64,000 nt of DNA from Ensifer sesbaniae. GTDB lineage: Bacteria; Pseudomonadota; Alphaproteobacteria; Rhizobiales; Rhizobiaceae. The stretch spans positions 1,920,863 through 1,984,862 of the forward strand of contig NZ_JABEKU010000002.1 of assembly GCF_013283665.1 (NCBI RefSeq). Reading direction: 5' to 3'. The notes beneath the pieces are model-generated. The model was not told where the DNA came from and ran no database searches. It worked only from the letters and a program-made list of their open reading frames with translations. This document shows, piece by piece, positions 44,414 to 53,732 of this stretch (position 1 is its first letter; every line of letters begins with the position of its first letter). The position numbers and the translations under genes are program-made.

Positions 44414-45001
44414 TCAAATGATCAATACCGGAGTTCCAATTGGCGTTCGGGAATAAAGATCGACGATATCATTATTCGTCAGTCGGATGCAGCCATTGGA
44501 AACGGCCTGCCCAATGGTCCAAGGCGCATTCGTGCCGTGGAGGCGGAACTTGGTATCCTGCCCATTGCGATAAAGGTACAACGCTGACGCCCCCAACGGG
44601 TTGTGCGGGCCGCCGGAAACGCCACCAGCGTATTGCGCCAGTTCCGGTTTGCGTCGGATCATGCTTGCGGTCGGCGTCCATGATGGCCATTCGGCCTTTC
44701 GGCCGACGACGGCCCGTCCCTTGAGTGTAAGCCCCTCTTCACCGACGCCAATGCCATAGCGCATCGCCCAACCACCATCTTCAATCGCATAGAGATAGCG
44801 CTGGGTTGTGTCGACGAGGATAGTTCCCGCGGGCTCATCGCCTTCAAAGCGCACGTGCCGTCGTCGGTAGCGAGGGTCCACGCCGGGGGTTCCGCCGTAC
44901 AAGGATGGAAGGGAAACGCCCTGCCAGCTTGAACTGCACCCGGTCAGCAGAGCAAGGCTGCCGATGACCAGGGCTCTCCGTGTAATGCGGTGATTGTCCA
45001 T
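44414..45001 (-). CDS. L,D-transpeptidase (YkuD domain) lipoprotein
   Basis: A 195-residue L,D-transpeptidase that makes 3-3 peptidoglycan cross-links or attaches proteins to the wall. The YkuD motif is complete: FRLHGTNAPWTIGQ, then SNGCIRLTNNDIVDLY with the catalytic Cys. The N terminus has twin arginines and a lipobox-like LLTGC (Cys22), so it is probably a lipoprotein. ATG 45001 after AGGTAAAG is chosen over an upstream in-frame start at 45046. Confidence 0.93.
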   Translation of the reverse strand: MDNHRITRRALVIGSLALLTGCSSSWQGVSLPSLYGGTPGVDPRYRRRHVRFEGDEPAGTILVDTTQRYLYAIEDGGWAMRYGIGVGEEGLTLKGRAVVGRKAEWPSWTPTASMIRRKPELAQYAGGVSGGPHNPLGASALYLYRNGQDTKFRLHGTNAPWTIGQAVSNGCIRLTNNDIVDLYSRTPIGTPVLII

Positions 45002-45339
45002 CTTTACCTGCTGAGAAAAATGGTCCCCTCGACTCGCTTTTAACATGACAATATTTTGCAGCCAAGTTCCAATCAGTCAAACCAATAGCGGCGATAGGAT
45101 AGATGCCTGAACGGTCGTCGCTTTTTGCTTGCGCCGTGGGGAAAATCACTGAAAAGATTGTATATTCTTTAGGAGGACCGAGGCGTTATGGTATGAATTG
45201 CCTCAAAGAATATCGCCATTCTGCGTGTTATTTCGGTCGGATAGCTGGAAAGTTGTTGCCTCCCAAATGAAGGTCATGAAATGACTTGCGATGTCGTGCG
45301 CGCTCGATTAGTCGGAGCGTGACAGTTAGGAATGATAGA
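45002..45339. other. Divergent intergenic region
   Basis: In 338 bases between the L,D-transpeptidase and the SDR gene, the centre is AT-rich (about 45140-45200) and probably holds promoters for both. No AAACGTTT operator is present here, so the SDR gene at 45340 does not share that regulation directly. Confidence 0.45.
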
Positions 45340-46095
45340 ATGAATCTAGGCTTCGCTGGCAAGGTTGCGGTCGTAACCGGCGCAGGTTCCGGAATTGGCG
45401 CAGCCGTGTGTCGGCAACTCGCGGCAGAGGGGGCGGAAGTGATCGCTGCCGATGTCGATGCTGACGCTGTGCGTCTGGTCGCCGAGGATATCCGCTCGAA
45501 GGGGGGCAAGGCCCATAACGTCGCGGTCGACGTTGCCGATGCGGTCGCTGTGGAGAAGCTGGTGGCGTTTGCCCTGCAGACCTGTGGCGGCTTACATCTG
45601 GCGGTCAACAATGCCGGGGTCGAGGGCGTCCGCAAGGCGACAGCCGACTACCCGATTGATGGTTGGCACGCATTGATGAACGTCAATCTGCACGGCGTTT
45701 TCTACTGTATGAAGTACGAGCTCGCGGCCATGTCAGGGTGCGGAGGGGGCGCTATCGTCAATACGGCTTCCATTCTCGGCTCGGTTGCTCTGCCGACTGC
45801 CGCCGCCTACACGGCCGCCAAGCACGCAGTGGTCGGGCTGACGAAGGCGGCCGCGATCGAGTATGCCCGCGCAGGGATTCGCATCAATGCCGTGGCGCCG
45901 GGTTGGATCGACACGCCACTGTCCTCGGACAATGCGGACGTCGCAAGCAGCAGGCGGATGATGTCGCTGCAACCGATGGGGCGTCGCGGTACGCCAGAAG
46001 AGGTTGCGGCCCTGATCTGTTTCCTGCTGTCGGAGCAGGCGAGCTTTATTACCGGCAGCGTTCATCTCGTGGACGGCGCCTACACCGCTCACTGA
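45340..46095 (+). CDS. Short-chain dehydrogenase/reductase (classical SDR)
   Basis: A 251-residue NAD(P)-dependent oxidoreductase. The cofactor motif is VVTGAGSGIGAAV, followed by VNNAGVEG, the catalytic Ser in NTASILGS and YTAAKHA with the catalytic Tyr and Lys, and ending SFITGSVHLVDGAYTAH as in glucose/3-oxoacyl-type SDRs. The aspartate in AADVDADA suggests NAD+. ATG 45340 follows AGGAA. It precedes the LacI-controlled cluster but has no such operator upstream, so its link to the cluster is unclear. Confidence 0.9.
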   Translation: MNLGFAGKVAVVTGAGSGIGAAVCRQLAAEGAEVIAADVDADAVRLVAEDIRSKGGKAHNVAVDVADAVAVEKLVAFALQTCGGLHLAVNNAGVEGVRKATADYPIDGWHALMNVNLHGVFYCMKYELAAMSGCGGGAIVNTASILGSVALPTAAAYTAAKHAVVGLTKAAAIEYARAGIRINAVAPGWIDTPLSSDNADVASSRRMMSLQPMGRRGTPEEVAALICFLLSEQASFITGSVHLVDGAYTAH

Positions 46096-46174
46096 GCAGG
46101 CTGAACAACTCACTGATTGCAGCACAATCTATCCGCTGGTCCAGCGGGCGTTCTGGCGCGAAATGCCTTGTTTC

Positions 46175-46213
46175 AATAAAAACGTTTTTATTTTCCTTGA
46201 AAACGTTTTTATT
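46175..46213. promoter_or_regulatory. Paired LacI-type operators upstream of lacI-1
   Basis: AATAAAAACGTTTTTATT (46175-46192) is a perfect 18-base palindrome. A second site, GAAAACGTTTTTATT (46199-46213), follows, with its centre 21 bp from the first. The AAACG/CGTTT core is the one found before the sugar ABC and beta-galactosidase genes in this window. The pair lies 50-90 bases before the regulator, so lacI-1 is probably autoregulated. Confidence 0.85.
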
Positions 46214-46261
46214 GGCTGCTACGTCTAATCTCCAGGAAAGGCCGACGCCTGGGGAGGGTGC

Positions 46262-47326
46262 ATGGCGACTGAGATGCACAGGGCGCAGCGCGCGCCGACG
46301 CCGACGATCAAGACCTTGGCCGAGATGACCGGCTATTCCATCGCCACGATCTCGAAGGCGCTGCGTGAATCTCCCGTGGTCGCCCCGGCGACCCGTGACC
46401 TCATCTTCAAGGCGGCGCGTGAAGTCGGCTATCAGGCGAATGCGCGCGGCATGGCGCTTCGCACCGGCAAGAGCTTCCAAGCGGCGGTCCTGATGCCGGT
46501 GACCGCAGCGCGCGACTACGAATGGGACGGCGTCGAATATACGCAGACCTTGAGCGGCATCAGTCAGGCGCTTGAAGGTACGGATTATCGTATGTCGGTG
46601 CACGTCATCCGCGATGCCGCCGACGGCGCCGAAGCCGCACGCCGGATCGTCGATCAGGGACTGGCTGACGGGCTCATCTTCTCCGGCATTCTCGCGGAAG
46701 ATCCGCGGATCGATCTGCTCGTTGCCGAGCACTTCCCCTTCGTTTCGATGGGACGCTGCCGCAAGGATCTCGTCTACGCCCATGTCGACATCGACAACGA
46801 ATGGGCGGCGCATGCGGCGACCGCACGGCTGATTGCCGGCGGCCACAGGCGGATCGCGCTCGTCAACCCGGAGCGGCGGCTTTCCTATGCGCTCGACAGG
46901 GTGGACGGATTCGTCAGGGCCTTCCGCGAGGCGGGCCTCGATGCGCCGATGGAGCTGATCGCCGAAGGCGATCTCTCGACCCATTTCGGTCGGCAGACGG
47001 TGATCGCCTTCCTGCAGTTGGACGATGCCCCGACCGCTTTCGTCTGCATCAACGAATCCACCACGCTCGGCGTGCTTTCGGGCCTCGGCAGCCTCGGGCG
47101 CCAGGTCGGCGTCGACGTCGACGTCATCGCCTATGACGACATCAATGTCAGCGCCTATTTCACCCCGCCGATCACCACCTTCTACCAGCCGATCGAAGTG
47201 CTCGGCCGCACGCTCGGACAGTTCCTGCTACGGCGCATGGAGGGCGAGGACCCCAAGGCGTTGCGGCAGGTCTTCAGGCCGACACTGATCGCGCGCCAGC
47301 CCGACAATCTCGGCGGCCGCCTTTAA
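46262..47326 (+). CDS. LacI-family transcriptional regulator (lacI-1)
   Basis: A 354-residue regulator. The N-terminal HTH is PTIKTLAEMTGYSIATISKA at about residues 14-33, followed by the hinge and a periplasmic-binding-protein-like sensor domain (YEWDGVEYTQTLSGISQALE, GLIFSGILAEDPRID). It is a clear paralogue of the LacI protein at 59705, with near-identical recognition helices (SIATISKAL versus SIATVSKAL). A GGGGAGGG ribosome binding site precedes the ATG. It opens the operon with the amino-acid ABC importer. Confidence 0.93.
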   Translation: MATEMHRAQRAPTPTIKTLAEMTGYSIATISKALRESPVVAPATRDLIFKAAREVGYQANARGMALRTGKSFQAAVLMPVTAARDYEWDGVEYTQTLSGISQALEGTDYRMSVHVIRDAADGAEAARRIVDQGLADGLIFSGILAEDPRIDLLVAEHFPFVSMGRCRKDLVYAHVDIDNEWAAHAATARLIAGGHRRIALVNPERRLSYALDRVDGFVRAFREAGLDAPMELIAEGDLSTHFGRQTVIAFLQLDDAPTAFVCINESTTLGVLSGLGSLGRQVGVDVDVIAYDDINVSAYFTPPITTFYQPIEVLGRTLGQFLLRRMEGEDPKALRQVFRPTLIARQPDNLGGRL

Positions 47327-47351
47327 AGTTGATCATCCAAGGAGGAGAACC

Positions 47352-48098
47352 ATGAAAAGACTGATGATTGCCCTGGCCGTTGCGGCCCTTGCTTCGAGCG
47401 TTTCCCACGCCGCCGATCTCGGCGGTAAGCTTCTGAAGGTCGGCTCCGACACGACCTCGCCGCCAATGGAGAGCATTGATCCGACAACCGGACAGGTCGT
47501 CGGCTTCGACGTCGACGTGGTCAATGCCGTCTGCGCCAAGATCAACTGCCAGGCCGAATTCATCACCACCGGCTGGGACGGCATCTTCGCGGCCCTCGAC
47601 CAGGGCAATTTCGACCTCGTCGCATCGGGCGTCTCGATCACCGAGGAACGCAAGAAGGCGATGGACTTCTCCGATCCCTATATCGTCAACAGCCAGGCCG
47701 TGCTGATGCGGGTTGAAGATCAGGGCATCACCCTCGACCGCTTCAAGGACGCCGGCAGAAAGCTCTCCGCCCAAGCGAACACGACGGACGCGCAGGTTGC
47801 CGAGAGTGTCGTCGGCAAGGAGAATGTTGCCGCCTATGATACCTTCAGCGCCGCGATCATCGCGCTCAAGAACAAGGACGTCGACGGCGTCGTGATCAAC
47901 GGCGCCAACGCTGCCGCCTACGAACGCGAATTCGCCGGCGAACTCGTCGTTGCCATCAAGGACCTCGAATCAGATCCGCTCGGCCTCGTTTTCCGCAAGG
48001 GCGATGAAAACGTCGCGGCCTTCAACGAAGGCCTGAAGATGATCAAGGACGACGGCACGCTCGACCAGCTCATCAACAAGTATTGGGGCCTGAAATAA
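47352..48098 (+). CDS. Polar/basic amino-acid ABC transporter substrate-binding protein
   Basis: A 248-residue periplasmic binding protein of family 3. The signal peptide (MKRLMIALAVAALASSVSHA) is clear, and the fold-3 motif FDVDVVNAVCAKI, then GWDGIFAALDQGNFDLVASG and SITEERKKAMDFSDPYI, are typical. The ligand is probably an amino acid or amino alcohol; the context with a hydroxylysine-kinase-like enzyme suggests hydroxylysine or a similar compound, as inference. AAGGAGGAG precedes the ATG. A hairpin follows, as usual after highly expressed binding proteins. Confidence 0.93.
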   Translation: MKRLMIALAVAALASSVSHAADLGGKLLKVGSDTTSPPMESIDPTTGQVVGFDVDVVNAVCAKINCQAEFITTGWDGIFAALDQGNFDLVASGVSITEERKKAMDFSDPYIVNSQAVLMRVEDQGITLDRFKDAGRKLSAQANTTDAQVAESVVGKENVAAYDTFSAAIIALKNKDVDGVVINGANAAAYEREFAGELVVAIKDLESDPLGLVFRKGDENVAAFNEGLKMIKDDGTLDQLINKYWGLK

Positions 48099-48116
48099 GC
48101 GCGCAATGCCAATCGG

Positions 48117-48145
48117 ACCCGGAGTGCGCATCGCGCTCCGGGTCT
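48117..48145 (+). terminator. Hairpin after amino-acid binding protein gene
   Basis: GACCCGGAGTGC (48117-48128) pairs with GCGCTCCGGGTC (48134-48145) with one G-U pair. No T-run follows, so it probably stabilises the upstream mRNA end or attenuates the permease gene. Confidence 0.6.
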
Positions 48146-48178
48146 TCCGTCTGTTTGTCCATGCCCCCGGAGGAATGA

Positions 48179-49834
48179 ATGTCGTTCCTGAGAAGCGTGC
48201 GTCCGAGCAATCTGATCATCCTGACCGCGCTGCCTTTCATCATCTATCTCTTCATCTCCTCCGGCGACTACCAGCGCTCGCTCAAGGCGATCCTCGGCGT
48301 GGAAAACGGCTCCTCCGTCGTCGTGCCCGGTTTTCTGGCACTGGCAATCGCATTCTGCTCGGGCATTGCCGTGCTCATCTTTTCGCGCGCCAAGGCGCCG
48401 CGTCCGCGCCTGGCCAATCTGGCGGCGCTCCTCAATCTCGCTGCGGCCGCAGTGCTCGTCGTTGGCCACAACATCCATCCCTTCGTTGCCTCCGTCGTCG
48501 CCAACGGCGTCGATCCGTTCAAGTCGACGCTGATCGTCAAGGGTGTGACGCCCCGGCAACTGACCGAGGCGGCCGACCTTGTGGTGCGCGGCGTCGAGGC
48601 CTGGCTGTTTCCGAGCTATTTCGCTGTCACTGTGGTCGGACTTGGTCTCCATTTCCTGAGTAGTCGTTCCGATGCCTCTTCCGACGGAAAGGCGCGGCGT
48701 TTTGCCCGCTGGACCACCGGCCTCGTCAACGGCGCGGGTCTCGTCTTCGTCTTCTTTTTCGCCCATATCGCCTTTGCAGCAGGGGTCGCGACCACCATCC
48801 GCGCGGCTATCGCCGCCTATATCCTGGCGGCGCTGATGGGCCTCGTCTGGGTCGGGCTGCTGCAGCTCAGATCAACGGCCAGAACCAGCCTCTATTTCGC
48901 GCTTGCCACGCTGGTGCTGGCGCTCGCCTCGGGCTGGTTCCTGCTGCAGCCGCGCGACGCCTATGTGCTGGCGGGCACGCTGGACGGCAAGGTCGGCATC
49001 GTCACCAACACACCGGCGGGGCTGATCAGCGCCGTGCGCTTCGGCCAATACGATGGCGCCCCGCAGACGGAAACGCCGGTGCGCACCTTCGTCGGCCCGA
49101 CTGAGGCGCTCGCCTCGATCGCCAAGGGCGAAGGTGTATCCGCGGCCCTGCTGCCGGCGGCCTCCGCACCAACCAACATGCCGGTCCTCTGGAAAAGCGA
49201 AGCATTGAATGATGGCGATCGCGCCGCCGGCGTCACCATCGCCGTGCTTGCCATCATTCTCGGCCTCTTGAGCTTTGGCGGCTACCTGCATCAGCGCCAT
49301 CCGCTGGCGATCGGATCGGAATTCATCGTCGATACGATCCGCGGCATCCCGATGCTGGTGATCGTGCTCTATGTCGGCCTGCCTTTGAGCGGTGCACTGA
49401 AAGATGCGACGCAAGGCGTGCTCGACCCGCCAAACCTGATGCGCGGTATTGTCGCCATGGCGCTTGCCTATTCGGCCTATCTCGCCGAGATCTTCCGCTC
49501 GGGCATCAACGCCATACCGGTTGGCCAGATCGAGGCGGCGCGCAGCATCGGTCTCAACCGCTGGCAGACGGCGCGGCTCGTCGTATTGCCGCAGGCCTTC
49601 CGGATCATCATTCCGCCGCTCGGCAACGAGCTGATCGCGATCCTCAAGGATACGTCGCTGCTGTCGATCCTGTCGATCCGCGATATCACCCAGCGCATGC
49701 GCGAGTTCCAGTCGGCAAGCTTCCTGCCGTTTGCACCCTATAACTCGGCGGCGATCTTCTACATCTTCCTGACGCTGGCGGCGGCAAGCCTCGTTAACAT
49801 GATCGAGCGGAAATATGACATCAAGCACCGCTAG
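48179..49834 (+). CDS. Amino-acid ABC transporter permease with long N-terminal membrane extension
   Basis: A 551-residue permease, about twice the usual length. Residues about 345-551 form the normal HisM-type domain, with [18 protein letters not shown], the EAA loop in [20 protein letters not shown] and [20 protein letters not shown]. The first 270 residues hold about six to seven extra membrane segments, and about residues 275-340 form a soluble domain between spans that resembles part of a binding protein. GAGGA precedes the ATG. No cognate ATPase gene is in this operon. It overlaps the next gene by 20 bases. Confidence 0.85.
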   Translation: MSFLRSVRPSNLIILTALPFIIYLFISSGDYQRSLKAILGVENGSSVVVPGFLALAIAFCSGIAVLIFSRAKAPRPRLANLAALLNLAAAAVLVVGHNIHPFVASVVANGVDPFKSTLIVKGVTPRQLTEAADLVVRGVEAWLFPSYFAVTVVGLGLHFLSSRSDASSDGKARRFARWTTGLVNGAGLVFVFFFAHIAFAAGVATTIRAAIAAYILAALMGLVWVGLLQLRSTARTSLYFALATLVLALASGWFLLQPRDAYVLAGTLDGKVGIVTNTPAGLISAVRFGQYDGAPQTETPVRTFVGPTEALASIAKGEGVSAALLPAASAPTNMPVLWKSEALNDGDRAAGVTIAVLAIILGLLSFGGYLHQRHPLAIGSEFIVDTIRGIPMLVIVLYVGLPLSGALKDATQGVLDPPNLMRGIVAMALAYSAYLAEIFRSGINAIPVGQIEAARSIGLNRWQTARLVVLPQAFRIIIPPLGNELIAILKDTSLLSILSIRDITQRMREFQSASFLPFAPYNSAAIFYIFLTLAAASLVNMIERKYDIKHR

Positions 49835-50504
49835 ACCTCAGACGGTGCTGATTACAGGCACCTCCCGCGGACTCGGCGCCGAACTGGCGCGGATCTACAC
49901 CGCGGACGGCTGGCGGGTCATCGCGTGTCAGCGCGGGCCGGTCCCTCCAGATGCAAGGGATCGGTTGGCGCTCGACGTTACCGATCCTGCCTCGATTGAT
50001 GCGCTTGGACGGGCGCTCCAGGGCGTCGCGATCGACGTGCTGATCAACAACGCGGCCGTACGCGGCGACATTGGTGGCCTCGCGACACTCGATACGAAAG
50101 GCTTTCTCGATGTGATGCGGGTGAACGCGCTGGCGCCGCTGCTGGTGACGCGAGCGCTCCTTGCGAACCTGCGCGCCGGCGAGCGCCGGGTGGTCGCCAA
50201 CATCAGCAGCCGCGCCGGCTCGCTTGCCGAGGGCACGCTCGACGATGACGACGGCGACTATGCCTATCGCTGTTCGAAGGCAGCGCTGAACATGGCGACG
50301 GTCAAGCTTGCGCAGGACCTGAACAGCGACGGGATCTCCGTCGTCTCGCTGCATCCCGGCTGGGTGCAGACCGATATGGGCGGCAGCGAGGCCGTCGTTT
50401 CGGTCGCAGAGAGCGCGGCTGGACTGAAGGCGATCATCGACAAGACGGTTTTGACTGATAGCGGCAGCTTCCGCGCCTATGAAGGACGGCGGGTTTCGTG
50501 GTGA
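49815..50504 (+). CDS. Short-chain dehydrogenase/reductase
   Basis: A 229-residue SDR with [27 protein letters not shown], the catalytic serine in NISSRAGS, and [11 protein letters not shown]. Its C-terminal part is short, as in the C-factor-like group of SDRs. The start overlaps the permease end by 20 bases and its stop comes 15 bases before the fused kinase-phospholyase start, so it belongs firmly to the operon. It may reduce or oxidise the aldehyde made by the phospholyase, which is inference. Confidence 0.88.
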   Translation: MTSSTARPQTVLITGTSRGLGAELARIYTADGWRVIACQRGPVPPDARDRLALDVTDPASIDALGRALQGVAIDVLINNAAVRGDIGGLATLDTKGFLDVMRVNALAPLLVTRALLANLRAGERRVVANISSRAGSLAEGTLDDDDGDYAYRCSKAALNMATVKLAQDLNSDGISVVSLHPGWVQTDMGGSEAVVSVAESAAGLKAIIDKTVLTDSGSFRAYEGRRVSW

Positions 50505-50518
50505 CAGGAACAGTGAAA

Positions 50519-53500
50519 ATGGCAGACAGAGATTTGAGAACCGAGCAGGAGTTGGCAACGATCCGCGGCTGGCTCAGCGAGACCTACGGCATCGAGACAA
50601 GCCTCTCGCCGCTGCCGGGTGAGCACGATCTCAATTATCGCGTCTCCGCTGCCGATGGCCAGGAGTTCCTTCTGAAGCTGCACGCAGCCGGCGACGCGAA
50701 TGAACTCGATATGCAGGTGGCGGTGCTCGAGCACCTCGCCGCCAAGGCGTCGGACCTGCCGATTTCCCGGGCCCTTCGCGACCGCTCTGGAGCCGTCACC
50801 AGCAAGATCGAACTTCGCGGCGCGCGTACGGCGCGGCTTCTCTCCTGGCTGCCCGGTGACATCTGGGCGAAGGCGCCGATGCGTAGCGCAGCCAGCGTGC
50901 AAAGCCTCGGGCACCTGCTGGCAGGCCTTGATCGCAGCCTGGAAGACTTTTCCCACGCCGGCGCCAAGCGGCTCTATGCCTGGGACATCGGCCGGGCCGA
51001 CATGCATCGCAAACCCGTCGAGCTGATCGATGGCACCGACAAGCGTGCGGCAGTCGACGCGATCCTCGATCATTTCACCTCGGCGGTTCTGCCGCGCCTT
51101 ACGACCTGCCCGATGCAGGTCATTCACAATGACGCCAATGACTACAACGTGCTGCTCGACGAGACGGGTCAGGTCAGCGGCCTGCTCGATTTCGGCGACA
51201 TGGTCGAGACCTGGCGCGTGATCGAAGTCGCCGTCGCCTCGGCCTATGCGCTGATCGGATCGGACGATCCGGTTGGGACCATCGCAGCGCTCGCCGGTGC
51301 TTACCATCAGGTCAATCGCTTGAGCGAAGCGGAAGTCGAACTGGTTTTCGATCTGGTGCTGACCCGTTACGCTGTCAGCATGTGCATGGCGGCCAAGCAG
51401 ATCCGCGAGAACCCCGAGAACACCTACCTGCTGGTCAGTCAGGAGGATGTCTGGCGCGAACTCAATCGCCTGCGGAGCGAGAACCGTAAGATCGCCGTGG
51501 CGCGCATCCGCGACGCCTGTGGCTTTGCGCCGATCCCGCAGGCGGCCGCGGTCGTCCGCTGGCTGGAAAAGAACGCCCATGACTTCGCATCGATCATACG
51601 GCCCTCGGTCAGCAAGCCGAAAGTGACGGTGCTCGATTTCTCCGCCTCCGGTCCGGAGGCTGCGCAATGGGCAAGCCTCGATGCGGCGGAGGCCGAGGCC
51701 AGGATCGCGGCTGAGATCGGCAGCGAACATGCCGCCTTCGGCATCGGTCGCTATGGCGAGGACCGCGGGATCTATCAGGGCGAGGCCTACGAAACGGCAG
51801 CGAAGGGCGCACGTCGGTCGGTGCATCTCGGCGTCGATATTTTCGCCCCGGCGGGCGAGCCGGTTTCCGCACCTTTTGCCGGCAAGGTTGCCTTCATTCA
51901 CGATGATGCTGTCGCCTATGGCTTTGGGCCGACCGTGTTGCTCGAACATGAGGTCGACAGCGGCGTGCACTTCTGGACGCTCTACGGTCACCTGTCGCGC
52001 GAAAGCGTCGCCAAGCTCTGCGAGGGGCAATCGATCGCCAAGGGCGAGGTCTTCGCCGCCTTCGGCACGGTCGCGGAGAACGGCAACTGGGCGCCGCACC
52101 TGCATTTCCAGATCGTCACCGACCATCTCGGCCTTGGCGGCCGCATGCATGGCGTCGGCGTGCGCGATCAATGGCAGGTGTGGCGCGAGGTGAGCCCGGA
52201 CCCGAGTGTCGTGCTTGGTCTCTCGGTGCCGGTGTCGGTGATCGTCGCGCGCGACAAGGCGTTCCTGGTGCGAGAGCGCCATCGCCGTATCGGCCGGTCG
52301 CTGAGCATCGCCTATAGCGCAGCACCGCTGAAGATCGTCAGCGGCGAGGGCGCGCATCTTATCGACGAGGAGGGGACGCGCTGGCTCGACATGGTCAACA
52401 ATGTCTGTCACGTCGGCCATTGCCACCCGCGCGTCGTCAAAGCCGCGCAGGCGCAGGTGCAGCGGCTGAACACCAATTCACGCTACCTGCACGATAGTCT
52501 GGTCGAATATTCCCGAAGGCTTGCCGCGCAGTTTCCGGATCCGCTGAATGTCTGCTTCTTCGTCAATTCCGGCAGCGAGGCGAATGACCTGGCGATCCGG
52601 CTGGCGCGTGCCTATACCGGTAACCGCGACATCATCACCGTCGATCACGCCTATCACGGCCATCTGTCGAGCCTGATCGACGTCAGCCCCTACAAGTTCG
52701 CCGGCAGGGGCGGGGAGGGGCAGAAGGCGCATGTGAAGGTCGCCGAGATGCCGGATCTCTACCGCGGGCGCTATCGCTACGGGGATGCGGATGCCGGCCG
52801 CAAATATGCTGAGGACGTCCGCAATCAGGTGGCAGCGCTTGCCGCCGATGGCCGCCGCCCGGCGCTGTTTTTCAGCGAGGGCATTCTTGGCACCGGCGGG
52901 CAGTTGACGCTGCCGGAAGGCTATTTGCGCGAGGCCTATGCGCATGTGCGCGCCGCCGGCGGCCTCTGCCTTGCCGACGAGGTGCAGGTGGGCTTCGGCC
53001 GCGTCGGTAGCCACATGTGGGCGCATGAACTGCAGGGCGTGGTGCCCGATATCGTCACCATGGGCAAACCGATCGGCAATGGCCATCCGATGGCGGCCGT
53101 CATGACGACGGAGGTAATCGCCGCCTCGTTTGCCAATGGCATGGAGTATTTCAACACCTTCGGCGGCAACCCGGTTTCGGCCGAGATCGGCCTTGCGGTG
53201 CTCGACGTCATCCGCGACGAACGGCTGATGCATCATTGCCGTGTGGTCGGCGACCGGTTGATGGATGGCGCGCGGGCGCTTGCCGGAAAGCATGCGATCG
53301 TCGGCGACGTCCGCGGCCACGGCCTCTTCAACGGCATCGAATTGGTGCGCGACCGCGAGACGCTGGAGCCGGCCGCGCGCGAACTGGACTTCGTCATCGC
53401 CGAGTTGAAGCGCAGGCACCACATTCTCTTGAGCAGCGAGGGGCCGCACCACAATGTGCTGAAGGTAAAGCCGCCGGCGCCCTTCAGCGCCGAGGATTGC

Positions 53501-53551
53501 GATTACTTCCTCAACGCTTTGGATGAGACGCTCGGGCGTCTAACGCCCTGA
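50519..53551 (+). CDS. Trifunctional fusion: hydroxylysine-kinase-like, M23-like, and ammonia-phospholyase-type class III aminotransferase
   Basis: A 1010-residue protein in three parts. Residues about 25-330 form an APH-type kinase closest in pattern to human hydroxylysine kinase: [10 protein letters not shown] (D205, N210), then [10 protein letters not shown] (D225). Residues about 430-535 form an M23-type fold with all zinc-site residues (H436, D440 in HLGVD; H491 in LYGHLS; HLH at 527-529) but no signal peptide. Residues about 585-1010 form a PLP enzyme strikingly like AGXT2L1/AGXT2L2 phospholyases: [55 protein letters not shown], and the PLP lysine K850 in [10 protein letters not shown]. 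It probably phosphorylates an amino alcohol and eliminates phosphate and ammonia to give an aldehyde. ATG 50519 with AGGAA upstream is preferred to GTG 50498. Confidence 0.9.
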   Translation: MADRDLRTEQELATIRGWLSETYGIETSLSPLPGEHDLNYRVSAADGQEFLLKLHAAGDANELDMQVAVLEHLAAKASDLPISRALRDRSGAVTSKIELRGARTARLLSWLPGDIWAKAPMRSAASVQSLGHLLAGLDRSLEDFSHAGAKRLYAWDIGRADMHRKPVELIDGTDKRAAVDAILDHFTSAVLPRLTTCPMQVIHNDANDYNVLLDETGQVSGLLDFGDMVETWRVIEVAVASAYALIGSDDPVGTIAALAGAYHQVNRLSEAEVELVFDLVLTRYAVSMCMAAKQIRENPENTYLLVSQEDVWRELNRLRSENRKIAVARIRDACGFAPIPQAAAVVRWLEKNAHDFASIIRPSVSKPKVTVLDFSASGPEAAQWASLDAAEAEARIAAEIGSEHAAFGIGRYGEDRGIYQGEAYETAAKGARRSVHLGVDIFAPAGEPVSAPFAGKVAFIHDDAVAYGFGPTVLLEHEVDSGVHFWTLYGHLSRESVAKLCEGQSIAKGEVFAAFGTVAENGNWAPHLHFQIVTDHLGLGGRMHGVGVRDQWQVWREVSPDPSVVLGLSVPVSVIVARDKAFLVRERHRRIGRSLSIAYSAAPLKIVSGEGAHLIDEEGTRWLDMVNNVCHVGHCHPRVVKAAQAQVQRLNTNSRYLHDSLVEYSRRLAAQFPDPLNVCFFVNSGSEANDLAIRLARAYTGNRDIITVDHAYHGHLSSLIDVSPYKFAGRGGEGQKAHVKVAEMPDLYRGRYRYGDADAGRKYAEDVRNQVAALAADGRRPALFFSEGILGTGGQLTLPEGYLREAYAHVRAAGGLCLADEVQVGFGRVGSHMWAHELQGVVPDIVTMGKPIGNGHPMAAVMTTEVIAASFANGMEYFNTFGGNPVSAEIGLAVLDVIRDERLMHHCRVVGDRLMDGARALAGKHAIVGDVRGHGLFNGIELVRDRETLEPAARELDFVIAELKRRHHILLSSEGPHHNVLKVKPPAPFSAEDCDYFLNALDETLGRLTP

Positions 53552-53562
53552 CAGGAATGACC

Positions 53563-53590
53563 AAACGGTCGCCGTTCGGCGGCCGTTTTG
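53563..53590 (+). terminator. Probable terminator of the first LacI-controlled operon
   Basis: AAACGGTCGCC (53563-53573) pairs with GGCGGCCGTTT (53578-53588) over 11 bases with one G-U pair and a GTTC loop, followed by a short TTTTG. It lies 12 bases after the fusion gene stop. Confidence 0.7.
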
Positions 53591-53637
53591 ACCTTCGACA
53601 GCAAAATCTGATCAACGCGATTTTTTCCTTTACAAGA

Positions 53638-53676
53638 AAGTTAAACGTTTTTATCGTTCATATAAACGTTTAACAA
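53638..53676. promoter_or_regulatory. Paired LacI-type operators upstream of the sugar ABC operon
   Basis: Two AAACGTTT sites, AAGTTAAACGTTTTTATC (53638-53655) and CATATAAACGTTTAACAA (53659-53676), have centres exactly 21 bp apart, the same spacing as at 46175-46213. They lie 57-95 bases before the ATPase gene. Confidence 0.85.
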
Positions 53677-53732
53677 CGCGCATAGCTCATGCCATTGGCC
53701 TCTGCTAAGCGCTGGCCGGCAGGGAGGGCCCG

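Noticed and set aside
48117-48145. Hairpin as a full Rho-independent terminator ending the operon
   Set aside because: It has no T-run and the permease gene follows within 35 bases on the same strand.
50477-52426. Minus-strand open frame of 649 codons
   Set aside because: It is antisense to the kinase-M23-phospholyase fusion, which has clear conserved motifs in all three domains.
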